Source: UBA2177 sp964452735 (lineage in GTDB: Bacteria > Patescibacteriota > Dojkabacteria > SC72). From it: DNA of 21,162 bases. Shown here piece by piece: positions 12,740 to 21,162 of the stretch. How positions within the stretch are numbered: the first letter of the stretch is position 1; each line of letters opens with the position of its first letter. The notes beneath the pieces are model-generated. The model ran no database searches and had not been told where the DNA came from. It saw only the letters and a list, made by a program, of their open reading frames with translations. The stretch spans positions 1-21,162 of the forward strand of contig CAYVNA010000014.1 of the NCBI GenBank assembly GCA_964452735.1, written 5' to 3'. The translations under genes were made by a program, and so were the position numbers.

Positions 12740-15166
12740 ATGGAATATAGGCCTAAGGATTTCGAGAAAAAATGGCAAGACAAATGGTTCAAAGACCTTT
12801 TCTATGAAGCGAAAGACCTAGATACTAACAGGGAGAAATTCTATCTGCTTGTTGAATTTCCATATCCTTCTGGAGACAGTATGCATATGGGACATACTAG
12901 AAACTACTCTATGATGGATGTTGTTGCCAGGTTAAGAAGGATGAAAGGTCAGAATGTTCTCTTCCCTATGGGGTGGGATGCCTTTGGACTTCCAACGGAA
13001 AACTATGCAATCAAGGTAAAAAGGCCTCCTCAAGAGATAACAGAGGAGAATGTTAATAACTTCCGAAAGCAACTTAAAAGCTTAGGATTGTCATTTGATT
13101 GGAATAGGGAAGTAAATACCACTGATCCAGAATACTATAAATGGACACAGTGGATCTTCCTTAAGTTGTATGAGAAAGGCCTTGCATATAAGGCTAAAAT
13201 GCCAATAAACTGGTGCCCTAAATGTAAGGTTGGTTGCGCAAATGAGGAAGTTGCAGATGGGAAGCATGAAAGGTGTGGATGTGATGTTGAGAGGAGAGAT
13301 ATTAGTCAATGGGTATTAAAGATTACAGAATATGCAGATAAATTGGATAAGGATCTCGATCTAACCGACTATATTGATAGTGTTAAGACTAGGCAGAGGA
13401 ATTGGATTGGTAGTAAGACTTGGTATGATATCGAATACAAAGTTAAGGGGACGGAGGAGAAGATACTGATATCTACCACTAGACCTGATACTCAATTCGG
13501 CTCAACTTTTGTCGTCATTGCACCAGAACATGAGATTGTTGAGAGGTTGAAGGGATATATGACAGAAGAGAATAGAGGTATGGTTGAGAAGTATCAGGAA
13601 GAAGCTAGAAAGAAATCCGAGATGGATAGGCTATCTGAGGACAGAGAGAAGAGTGGCGTGAGTACGGGACTCTTTTGTATAAATAGCATCACGGGGGAGG
13701 ATCTGCCAATATACCTTGCGGACTTTGTTCTCACAACAGTGGGTACAGGTATGGTAGTTGGGGTCCCTGCACATGACAAAAGGGACTTTGAATTTGCAGA
13801 TAAGTATGATCTTCCTATCATTAGGGTAATAGAAGGTTTAAATGGTGATAGGAGTATCATAGATTCTGTAGAGAAAGTATACGAAGAAGAGGGAGTCGTT
13901 TATAACTCGGGATTTATGGATGATCTTAGCAGTGAGGATGCTCGGGTGAAAGCGGGTGAGTATTTGGAAGAGAAGAAGATAGGGAAGGTTGTTACAAGGT
14001 ATCATCTTAGAGATTGGATATTTTCAAGGCAACATTATTGGGGAGAGCCAATCCCTATAGTTCATTGTGATAAATGTGGAATGGTTCCTGTACCTGAGGA
14101 TCAATTGCCTGTGGAACTTCCAAAGGTAGAGAGCTATGAACCAACTGATACTGGGGAATCCCCGTTGGCAAATATTACACAGTGGGTCGAAACCAAATGT
14201 CCGAAATGTGGATCGCCAGCAAAGAGAGAGACAGATACTATGCCCAATTGGGCCGGTTCTAGTTGGTATTACATACGATATGTAGATCCAAATAATTCGG
14301 ACACTCTGTCCTCGATGGATAATATGAAGTACTGGTTGCCTGTTGACCATTATGAAGGTGGAGCCGAACATGTTACTCTCCATCTTCTTTATTCTAGATT
14401 TTGGCACAAATTCCTATATGATCTAGGAGTTGTTCCTACTCCAGAGCCTTATCAGAAAAGGACAATCCATGGTTTTGTATTAGGGGAGGGTGGTGTTAAG
14501 ATGTCTAAATCTCTTGGCAATGTAATAAACCCAGATGATCTCATAGAGAAATATGGTGTGGATGTTACTAGAGCATATATGATGTTTATGGGTCCATATG
14601 AAGGAGATGTAACTTGGAATACAGAGACTATCAACGGGGTTAAAAGATTCATATCAAGATACTATAAGTTCTTACTTGAAGCCTGGGAGAAGAAGGGTGA
14701 AAGTACCGAGAAAGAATCTCGAGCAATTGCGAAATTAATAAAAAGGCTTGAAGATAATATACTGACCTTCAAATTTAATACAAGCATCTCTGCTCTAATG
14801 GAATTCTTTAATGAGTTCTCCAACTCAACATTTTCAAAAGAAGATTTGGAAAGCCTATACATCTCCATAGCACCAGTATTCCCACATCTTGCAGAGGAAA
14901 TTTGGGAAAAAACAGGTCATGATTACAGTATCCATATGCAAGAATGGCCCCAGATAGAGGAATCCCTCTTAAAAGAAGATTCTTTTGAAGTCCCAGTCCA
15001 GATAAATGGGAAAGTCAGGGGGAAGATAACGGTTTTAGCTTCTGATGGAGATTCGGAAGCTAGAGAAAGAATCCTCTCCGAGAAAGCATTCTCGAGGTAC
15101 TTGGATGGTGTCGAAATAAAGAAATTGATTTATGTGAAGGGTAGGGTCGTTAACGTTGTTATATAG
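12740..15166 (+). CDS. leuS: Leucyl-tRNA synthetase
   Basis: Class Ia synthetase charging tRNA-Leu. The 808-residue protein has the HIGH-type motif HMGH (49-52) in PYPSGDSMHMGHTRNYS, and KMSKS at 587-591 in GEGGVKMSKSLGNVI. The CP1 editing domain (about 220-400) keeps the threonine-rich STTRPDT motif and GVPAHDKRDFEFA with its conserved aspartate, so post-transfer editing should work. Zinc-finger-like pairs appear at WCPKCKVGC, HCDKCG and KCPKCG. WAGSSWYYIRY is the typical family stretch before the catalytic C-terminal half. The C-terminal helical and small domains are present, with final QINGKVRGKI. Length is near the lower end for bacterial enzymes (usually about 810-870). The 150 bases upstream show no convincing promoter or ribosome site. 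It ends in TAG. Confidence 0.98.
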   Translation: MEYRPKDFEKKWQDKWFKDLFYEAKDLDTNREKFYLLVEFPYPSGDSMHMGHTRNYSMMDVVARLRRMKGQNVLFPMGWDAFGLPTENYAIKVKRPPQEITEENVNNFRKQLKSLGLSFDWNREVNTTDPEYYKWTQWIFLKLYEKGLAYKAKMPINWCPKCKVGCANEEVADGKHERCGCDVERRDISQWVLKITEYADKLDKDLDLTDYIDSVKTRQRNWIGSKTWYDIEYKVKGTEEKILISTTRPDTQFGSTFVVIAPEHEIVERLKGYMTEENRGMVEKYQEEARKKSEMDRLSEDREKSGVSTGLFCINSITGEDLPIYLADFVLTTVGTGMVVGVPAHDKRDFEFADKYDLPIIRVIEGLNGDRSIIDSVEKVYEEEGVVYNSGFMDDLSSEDARVKAGEYLEEKKIGKVVTRYHLRDWIFSRQHYWGEPIPIVHCDKCGMVPVPEDQLPVELPKVESYEPTDTGESPLANITQWVETKCPKCGSPAKRETDTMPNWAGSSWYYIRYVDPNNSDTLSSMDNMKYWLPVDHYEGGAEHVTLHLLYSRFWHKFLYDLGVVPTPEPYQKRTIHGFVLGEGGVKMSKSLGNVINPDDLIEKYGVDVTRAYMMFMGPYEGDVTWNTETINGVKRFISRYYKFLLEAWEKKGESTEKESRAIAKLIKRLEDNILTFKFNTSISALMEFFNEFSNSTFSKEDLESLYISIAPVFPHLAEEIWEKTGHDYSIHMQEWPQIEESLLKEDSFEVPVQINGKVRGKITVLASDGDSEARERILSEKAFSRYLDGVEIKKLIYVKGRVVNVVI

Positions 15167-15200
15167 GGATAATTCGGGGGTAAGAATTTGTACAAAAACT

Positions 15201-15229
15201 TTGACAAAAAGTATGTTTTTATCTATTAT
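15201..15229 (+). promoter_or_regulatory. Consensus sigma-70 promoter of the giant surface-protein gene
   Basis: TTGACA (15201-15206), 17-base spacer, TATTAT (15224-15229). The expected start near 15236 leaves a leader of about 58 nt. This is one of the three best promoters in the window and suggests high expression. Confidence 0.8.
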
Positions 15230-15293
15230 TATTCATATGTTGGGGCTTTAATATTTTATTGGTAGAAAAGCATTTCCTACTGTCCAGAATAAT

Positions 15294-18200
15294 ATGCTAA
15301 AAACAAACTGCCTAAAACTATCAAAAAATATATTCATTTTGTTGGGAGTAATCGTTTCGGTTTCCTCTTTTTCAATGCTAAGTAATGCATATGCTAGCTC
15401 TGTTAACACTATAAATCTCCAAGGGAAAATAGTTAGGAACGATACGGGATATGAAGGTTTGAACGTTACTACAGGTAACCCTAGCTGTGTGGTCTCAGGT
15501 TCTGGTAATGACACCTGTGATTTTAGGATTAGGTATTACAGTGCTTCCTCTGGGGGGACTCTTTTTCTAACAGAAGTCTTTTCGAATAAGGAGATAGGTC
15601 AGTATAACGGAGCGTTCAACCTATCCTTGGGTTCAACTACACCAACCGCTGGCTCATATTCTACTTTTGATCAAATGATAGTTTCTGAGGATGACATATA
15701 TGTTGAGATAGGGTTCGATCCTGCAGGCGGTAATTCATACACAGAGACATTCTCAAGAATGCCTCTTCAAGCATCAGCCTTCGCTATTAGGTCAAAATAC
15801 TCATCTCATGCCAGTACGGCGTTTCAATTCCATACGGCAGCGAATTCTTCAGGATACTCTTCTCCAAGTGCTGGTATGGTTTATTTTGATACTACGGATT
15901 CTGTTCTCAAGGTATACGATGGAGCATCTTGGGCCAACATAGGTAGTGGTGGTAGTGGCGGTTCTCTCTTCACGGATTCAGGCCTCTTCACATACCTCAC
16001 GGATACTGCAGATCACTTTGTTTTAGGATCAAATTCATATACAGCAATTGGAAGTGATTCATATGCTACATATGTTGCAGGTTTAGCTTCTAGAACACCA
16101 TTCTCTTTCGATATGGGGGCAGAGAGACTAACCCTCTCAGGAGACAAGTCTAATTCTGGCCTTACAGTGTATTCTAACTACACCTCTACGGGTGCATGGC
16201 CATTAGTTCTCTTTAAGGCCGAAGATTCTGGGTTTGATAATGTTGTTTTAGAAATAGTCCAGGATGGAACAGGTAATCTAATGTCCTTGAAAAAGGGTAG
16301 TACAGAGGTTTTTGCTTTTGAGAATGCAATGACGTTCTTCATGCGACCTAGGGATACAGCCCCAACCGTTTACGAGAACAGATTATACAATGTTGGAGGA
16401 ACCCTTTATTGGAATGGGTCTGCTGTAGGGGGAGGTGGGGGAAGCTCTCTCTGGACAGATGCTGGTACCTACACCTATCTGACAGATACTGATGATAATC
16501 TGATAGTTGGTGGGAATAGCTCTGGTAATGCAGTTTTCTACTTTGATGTTGCAAATGGGCGTCTTGGTATTGGGACGGGTTCTCCAACTTCAACATTAGA
16601 TATTGGTGGTACCAGTTCGCTCATATCGAATAGTAGTGGTGATATAACGCTTTCTGCTAATGAAAGTGTTGTTATAAAAGCACAGGGAAGTTCAAGTAAT
16701 CTTCAAGAATGGCAGAATAGTTCTGGAACTATTCTTGGCCTAATTAATCAAAATGGCTATGCAACTTTTGGTAGTAGTACTGGAAGTAGCTCAGCAATAC
16801 TCTCCTTAGGATCAAGTTCTTCCTCTGTTGCGCAGATCAACCTAGCAAGCTCTAGCGGTGTGGATGTCTCTTCTCCTAATACGGGAGATCTTTGGTGGAA
16901 TGGTACTAATCTTTTCTTTTTTGATGGTACAAGCAATGTTGACCTACTAAGTGGTGGAGCAGGGGCTTTGTATTCGGAGAATGGTCTTGTTGATCATGAT
17001 GGCTATTTGAATGTCCAGCATGATGATGATACATACAATGTTCTTGCTGATGGATGGGTTTGCGTTGGGGGTAGTAATAATGAAACTTGTAGTGGGGGGA
17101 ATTGGAAGAATATTAAAGATATTGGGACAACAATAGGGCACTACTTGAGCAATGTTTGGAGTAAGGCAGATGAGGATGGAGTTATAAGAACAGATACTAG
17201 GCTATCGAATCTAGAATTGGCTCAGGGTGTTGATGTAGGGACTGGTAGTGATGGTGATGTAACCGTTCCGGCAGGAACTACAGCAGACCTGAATACTGGG
17301 CGTTTGATATCCTCGAGAAGTGCGGCTTGTCCAGATGCTCCTAACTACAATATTACAGCTTTCAATTCTGCTGGTACCGAGGCTACAGTAACTCCTGCTC
17401 CTGATACCGCGAATGGTTGTTTGGGTGCAGGGGATGAGGTTTTAATAATTAATCTTCAAGGTATTTCTAGTGCATATAACAATGTTGGTAACTATGAGAC
17501 ATTAGAGGTCGCTAGCGTTAATGGCAGTACAGTTACGTTTAAGACTGCAAAGATAAAGTACTATGGGAATAATACTAATGATGATACTAATTTAGGGACA
17601 ACGATATCTACTCAGAGAGTTATGATGCAGAGGGTTCCAAATTACAATAATGTCACTATCGAATCCTCAGGGACAATGACAATATCAGGGTGGAATGGTG
17701 TTAAGGGTGGAGTTCTCTACTTCAGAGCGAGGGGATATGTTAGTGTAGGGGGTAGTATTGACGTTACAGGAAAAGGATATTTGGGAGGGATAGGGCAAAC
17801 AGCATATGACTATCCAGTCCCTTCTGGAGAGTGTTTGTATACTGCCCCAGCCGGTAATAAAGAAGGTTACGGTGCAGAGGCAGTCGCTAGTACAACGATT
17901 AACGGCTACAATGGTACATATAGTGGTGGCGGTGGTGGTAGTAAATATACTGGTTCGACTGGTGGGAATGGAGGATTAGGGAACTCTAGCACTCCTTCAT
18001 GTGGAGGAGGAGGAGGAGGAGCCGTTAGTAGATATGATAGCTCATATGGTGGATATGGTGGAGGAGGAGGTGGTGGTGGTTATGCAACTCCTGGATACGG
18101 AGGTCTTGGTCAGAGTGAGTCATACAATGGACAAAATGGAACAGAAACTTCAAGTGGAGCGGGTGGTGTTAGTATCCGTTCGACAAATAACTTCGGTGGT

Positions 18201-21162
18201 GGTGGTGGTGGTGGTTCTTCTGGCTATGGTAATTCGGAGCTCTCTAAGGTCTATTTCGGTGGTGGTGGAGGTGCCGGGGGTAGTGGTCAGACTAACTCAG
18301 CTACCCAATATACTGGTGGAAACGGAGGAAATGGAGGAGGGATTCTATTACTTTCTGTTGCAGAAGCTTCTGTCAGCGGAAATATAAAGGCCGAAGGTGG
18401 ATTTGGTAATTATGGTGGAACAGGTAGTGCTGTTGAAGGAGGGGGAGGAGCAGGTGCTGGTGGAAGTATTCGGATAGAAAGCAAGGTTATGAATATGGGA
18501 TCAGATCTAGTCTCTGCTTCTGGAGGGCAAGTGGCAGACGCAGCAGAATCTAGAAGCTACGGAGGAGTGGGTGGTGATGGTCGTGTAGCTGTATATTATG
18601 GTACTTTATCTGGTCAATCTACACCATTATCTACAGATGCAAATATAAACTACTACTCATATGGTGTGTATCACTCTCCCATAATAAATACTCCAAATGC
18701 TCAAACATATGGAAATATACGATGGGATCAAGATTTAGATACATATGGGAAGATAGGTATTCAAACAAGAAGTGGAAGTTATGATCCAGGAGAGGAAATA
18801 TGGGGAGCTAGAGATTCTTTATTCCAAGATTCATATATAGGTACCACATGTTATCTTTCGAATGTGGCCCTTCAGAGTGATGGAAAAAGTGTCGTCGTTG
18901 GGACTTGTTCTGTCTTTAATGGAGTAAGTAGAAATAGGATAGCCAGATTCAACACTGATGGGAGTGTAGATACTAGTTTTAATCCAGGTATAGGACCTAA
19001 TAACACAATAAACTCATTAGCAATCCAAGGTGATGGGAAAATTCTTATAGGTGGAACTTTCGCGACCTATGATGGCACTAGTAGAGTTAGAATCGCAAGA
19101 TTAAACAGTGATGGGAGCTTGGATACAAGTTTTAATCCAGATGCTGGAGCTAGCAGTACAGTCTATTCAATCGTTGAACAGAGTGATGGAAAGATCTTAA
19201 TAGGAGGTGATTTTACCAGCTACAATGGAACAAGCAGAAATAGGATAGCCAGATTAAATAGTAACGGGAGCTTGGATACTAGCTTTAATCCTAGTACGGG
19301 ACCAAGCTCTACAGTTTATACTATGGCTGTACAAAGCGACGGGAAGATAATAATAGGAGGTGCTTTTACTAGCTACAGTGGAACTGGCAGAAATAGGATA
19401 GCCAGATTAAATAGTGATGGGAGCTTGGATACTAGCTTTGATCCTGGTACTGGTGCTAGTTCAATGGTTAGTGTTCTAACTTTACAAAGTGATGGGAAAA
19501 TACTAATAGGGGGAAGCTTTACTTCCTATAATGGAACTGGCAGAAATTATATTGCTAGATTAGATACTTCTGGAAGCTTGGATACAAGCTTCAATCTCGG
19601 TACCGGAGGTAGTAGCAATGTAGTGTCAGTTGCTGTCCAGAGTGATGGGAAGATATTAATTGCTGGCAATTTTACAACTTACAATGGTACAAGCAGAAAT
19701 AGGATAGCCAGATTAAATAGTGATGGGAGCTTGGATACAAGTTTTAATCCGGGTACTGGAGCTAATACTGCGGTATATTCTGCAGTTATCCAGAGTGACG
19801 GGAAGATATTGATAGTGGGAACTTTCACGACATATGACGGTATCGGCAGAAATTATGTTGCAAGGTTAGGTAGTGACGGAAGTATTGATGTTAGTTCTGA
19901 TCTTTTAAATTTCTCGGATCTTTGTACTATTAGTGGAACGAATGTTGCCTCTATAGAGTACCAAACAGACGGGAAAATTTTAATAGCTGGAACATATACT
20001 ATCTTAAACGGGGTTGGGAGAAATAATATTGCTCGACTAAATAGCGATGGAAGTTTAGATACTAGTTTCAACCCCGGTACTGGGGCTAATGGTGGCATCT
20101 ACTCGATGTCCGTGCAAAGTGATGGAAAGATATTAATAGGAGGAGGTTTTACTAGTTACAATGGAACAGGTAGAAATAGGATAGCCAGGTTGAATAGTGA
20201 TGGTAGTTTAGATACTGGTTTTGATCCTGGTACCGGAGCTAGCTCTTCCGTTTCCGAAATTATGGTACAAGATGATGGGAAAATACTAATAGGGGGGAGT
20301 TTTACTAGTTATAATGGAACAGGTAGAAATAGGATAGCCAGATTAAATAGCGATGGAAGTTTAGATACAAGTTTTGATCCTGGTACTGGTGCTGCTAATA
20401 CTGTTCAGACAATCGCTGTCCAAAGTGATGGGAAATTACTAATAGGGGGAAGTTTTACTAGTTATAATGGAACAGGTAGAAATAGGATAGCCAGATTAAA
20501 TAGCAATGGGAGCTTGGATACTAGCTTTGATCCTGGTACCGGTGCTAACGCAGCTATTTATTCTCTAGTCCTGCAAGATGATGGGAAATTAATTATTGTA
20601 GGTGAGTTTGTCACCTATTCTTCTTCTACAAGGGTTAGGATTGCTCGATTAAACAGCGACGGTGGTTTAGATACAAGTTTTGATCCTGGTACTGGTGCTA
20701 ACTCGCCGATCAATGCTCTCGTTTTGCAAGAAGATGGGATGATTATAATAGGGGGGCAATTCACAACCTATAATGGTGTAGGAAGAAATAGAATTGCGAG
20801 ATTGAATAGTAATGGCACTCTAGATACTCAATTTGACCCAGGTACAGGATTTAACGATATTGTGTACTCATTAGCTTTGCAACCCGACGGAAAAATCTTA
20901 ACGGGAGGAAGTTTCATGATCTATGACGGATACTACTCCTCTATTGGTATCGCAAGGATAACCTATGTTCAAACAGGGGGTTATACTTGGGAGGAATGGA
21001 AACCATTCAACAATGTCTTCAACTATATGATGCTAGATAGTGCTGATACTCACACCACATGGGTTGGAACAAACGCTACAGTAGCAGAGGGTGATGTAAA
21101 CAGAATAGTTGAATTCTTTGAGGATGAGAATGATGACTATCCTGAGAACATTACAAAAATAA
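15294..21162 (+). CDS. Giant exported surface protein with glycine-rich domain and delta-60 repeats (partial)
   Basis: One frame is open from ATG 15294 to the window end (at least 1956 codons, no stop), so the 3' end is missing. Residues 1-36 are a signal peptide: basic start, hydrophobic core IFILLGVIVSVSSFSML, probable cleavage after AYA. Residues 37-670 resemble tail-fibre/adhesin-type proteins, with MVYFDTTDSVLKVYDGASW, two copies of a SL(F/W)TD.G..TYLTDT segment (near 15964 and 16446) and GRLGIGTGSPTSTLDI. A beta-rich stretch (about 670-870) leads to a very Gly-rich domain (about 875-1065). From residue about 1192 there are fourteen delta-60 repeats, then a new segment before the end. 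In-frame TAA at 15249 excludes an earlier start; no Shine-Dalgarno site is visible. Likely a cell-surface structure for adhesion or host contact; that role is inferred from architecture only. Confidence 0.88.
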   Translation, partial: MLKTNCLKLSKNIFILLGVIVSVSSFSMLSNAYASSVNTINLQGKIVRNDTGYEGLNVTTGNPSCVVSGSGNDTCDFRIRYYSASSGGTLFLTEVFSNKEIGQYNGAFNLSLGSTTPTAGSYSTFDQMIVSEDDIYVEIGFDPAGGNSYTETFSRMPLQASAFAIRSKYSSHASTAFQFHTAANSSGYSSPSAGMVYFDTTDSVLKVYDGASWANIGSGGSGGSLFTDSGLFTYLTDTADHFVLGSNSYTAIGSDSYATYVAGLASRTPFSFDMGAERLTLSGDKSNSGLTVYSNYTSTGAWPLVLFKAEDSGFDNVVLEIVQDGTGNLMSLKKGSTEVFAFENAMTFFMRPRDTAPTVYENRLYNVGGTLYWNGSAVGGGGGSSLWTDAGTYTYLTDTDDNLIVGGNSSGNAVFYFDVANGRLGIGTGSPTSTLDIGGTSSLISNSSGDITLSANESVVIKAQGSSSNLQEWQNSSGTILGLINQNGYATFGSSTGSSSAILSLGSSSSSVAQINLASSSGVDVSSPNTGDLWWNGTNLFFFDGTSNVDLLSGGAGALYSENGLVDHDGYLNVQHDDDTYNVLADGWVCVGGSNNETCSGGNWKNIKDIGTTIGHYLSNVWSKADEDGVIRTDTRLSNLELAQGVDVGTGSDGDVTVPAGTTADLNTGRLISSRSAACPDAPNYNITAFNSAGTEATVTPAPDTANGCLGAGDEVLIINLQGISSAYNNVGNYETLEVASVNGSTVTFKTAKIKYYGNNTNDDTNLGTTISTQRVMMQRVPNYNNVTIESSGTMTISGWNGVKGGVLYFRARGYVSVGGSIDVTGKGYLGGIGQTAYDYPVPSGECLYTAPAGNKEGYGAEAVASTTINGYNGTYSGGGGGSKYTGSTGGNGGLGNSSTPSCGGGGGGAVSRYDSSYGGYGGGGGGGGYATPGYGGLGQSESYNGQNGTETSSGAGGVSIRSTNNFGGGGGGGSSGYGNSELSKVYFGGGGGAGGSGQTNSATQYTGGNGGNGGGILLLSVAEASVSGNIKAEGGFGNYGGTGSAVEGGGGAGAGGSIRIESKVMNMGSDLVSASGGQVADAAESRSYGGVGGDGRVAVYYGTLSGQSTPLSTDANINYYSYGVYHSPIINTPNAQTYGNIRWDQDLDTYGKIGIQTRSGSYDPGEEIWGARDSLFQDSYIGTTCYLSNVALQSDGKSVVVGTCSVFNGVSRNRIARFNTDGSVDTSFNPGIGPNNTINSLAIQGDGKILIGGTFATYDGTSRVRIARLNSDGSLDTSFNPDAGASSTVYSIVEQSDGKILIGGDFTSYNGTSRNRIARLNSNGSLDTSFNPSTGPSSTVYTMAVQSDGKIIIGGAFTSYSGTGRNRIARLNSDGSLDTSFDPGTGASSMVSVLTLQSDGKILIGGSFTSYNGTGRNYIARLDTSGSLDTSFNLGTGGSSNVVSVAVQSDGKILIAGNFTTYNGTSRNRIARLNSDGSLDTSFNPGTGANTAVYSAVIQSDGKILIVGTFTTYDGIGRNYVARLGSDGSIDVSSDLLNFSDLCTISGTNVASIEYQTDGKILIAGTYTILNGVGRNNIARLNSDGSLDTSFNPGTGANGGIYSMSVQSDGKILIGGGFTSYNGTGRNRIARLNSDGSLDTGFDPGTGASSSVSEIMVQDDGKILIGGSFTSYNGTGRNRIARLNSDGSLDTSFDPGTGAANTVQTIAVQSDGKLLIGGSFTSYNGTGRNRIARLNSNGSLDTSFDPGTGANAAIYSLVLQDDGKLIIVGEFVTYSSSTRVRIARLNSDGGLDTSFDPGTGANSPINALVLQEDGMIIIGGQFTTYNGVGRNRIARLNSNGTLDTQFDPGTGFNDIVYSLALQPDGKILTGGSFMIYDGYYSSIGIARITYVQTGGYTWEEWKPFNNVFNYMMLDSADTHTTWVGTNATVAEGDVNRIVEFFEDENDDYPENITKI
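17920..18480 (+). repeat. Glycine-rich coding tract with GGA/GGT triplet runs
   Basis: This part of the surface-protein gene encodes clusters of five to seven consecutive glycines separated by Tyr/Ser/Asn-rich spacers. The longest pure runs are five GGA codons at 18003-18017, GGA3-GGT4 at about 18060-18080 and seven GGT codons at about 18195-18215. The region ends in a GAGAGGSIRIE-type strand. Slippage in such triplet runs changes length without shifting frame. Confidence 0.85.
18867..20963 (+). repeat. Fourteen tandem delta-60 (DUF5122-type) repeats
   Basis: Units of about 51 residues (153 bases) follow the pattern QSDGKILIGGxFTSYNGTGR, then NRIARLNSDGSLDTSFxPGT, then a variable GAxxxVYSxxV linker. 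Thirteen are essentially full and the last is truncated after IARI. Unit seven is the most diverged, with an insertion (SSDLLNFSDLC). DNA identity between units is high, notably in the AGGATAGCCAGATTAAATAG core. Such repeats are predicted to form beta-propeller-like structures in secreted proteins. Confidence 0.93.

Noticed and set aside
610..15166. Genetic code 25 (TGA read as glycine)
   Set aside because: No gene contains an in-frame TGA and all families are full length under the standard code; glycine is encoded by GGN throughout.
15248..15514. Minus-strand ORF over the surface-protein 5' region
   Set aside because: It overlaps the clear signal peptide and promoter on the plus strand, and has no family resemblance; it is a shadow ORF.
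18001..18387. Plus-strand ORF of 128 residues rich in Glu and Val
   Set aside because: It is the shifted reading of the glycine-rich GGA/GGT tract; the correct frame is continuous through the whole region.
18867..20963. Regular repeats that might suggest a CRISPR array
   Set aside because: Units are about 153 bases, contiguous and in frame, and encode delta-60 protein repeats with no spacers.

Overview
This window looks like AT-rich chromosomal DNA from a small-genome bacterium of the Candidate Phyla Radiation (Patescibacteria). That is an inference: S1 has four domains, endonuclease III lacks the iron-sulfur cluster, several proteins are divergent, Shine-Dalgarno sites are weak, and a giant secreted repeat protein is present. 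Lineages such as Dojkabacteria or Microgenomates would fit, but the sequence alone does not settle the phylum. All ten complete genes stop with TAA (8) or TAG (2), and none with TGA. Two 10-N scaffold gaps (6196-6205 and 9199-9208) show that this is a draft assembly, and both gaps lie inside genes.

Layout: positions 1-610 hold the end of an rRNA operon (23S 3' end, a structured spacer, 5S and a strong intrinsic terminator). A HAD-IIB phosphatase lies on the minus strand (610-1335) and is followed by about 320 bases with no supported gene. The rest is on the plus strand. A thymidylate-kinase-like protein with an altered P-loop overlaps an endonuclease III. Ribosomal protein S1 and the clpC-radA pair follow. 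Next is a roughly 500-base intergenic region with a radA terminator, a large inverted repeat, and what looks like a complete stand-alone small-RNA gene (consensus promoter, folded body, strong terminator). Rho follows from its own consensus promoter. Then come a membrane-anchored LysM/M23 cell-wall hydrolase, two tandem tRNA-Ala genes, a second HAD hydrolase and leucyl-tRNA synthetase.

From 15294 to the end of the window one uninterrupted reading frame of at least 1956 codons encodes an exported surface protein. It has a signal peptide, fibre-like segments, a very glycine-rich domain and fourteen delta-60 (DUF5122-type) repeats. It has its own consensus promoter and continues beyond the window.

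Most genes are core information processing and protein quality control: translation (rRNA, tRNA-Ala, S1, LeuRS), transcription termination (Rho), DNA repair (Nth, RadA) and proteolysis (ClpC). The M23 enzyme and the giant protein are the envelope-facing part. The points most worth a second look are the candidate ncRNA before rho, the false gap splitting rho, the foreign-looking flank at the clpC gap, the cluster-less endonuclease III, the substitutions in ClpC and the kinase-like protein, and the surface protein.
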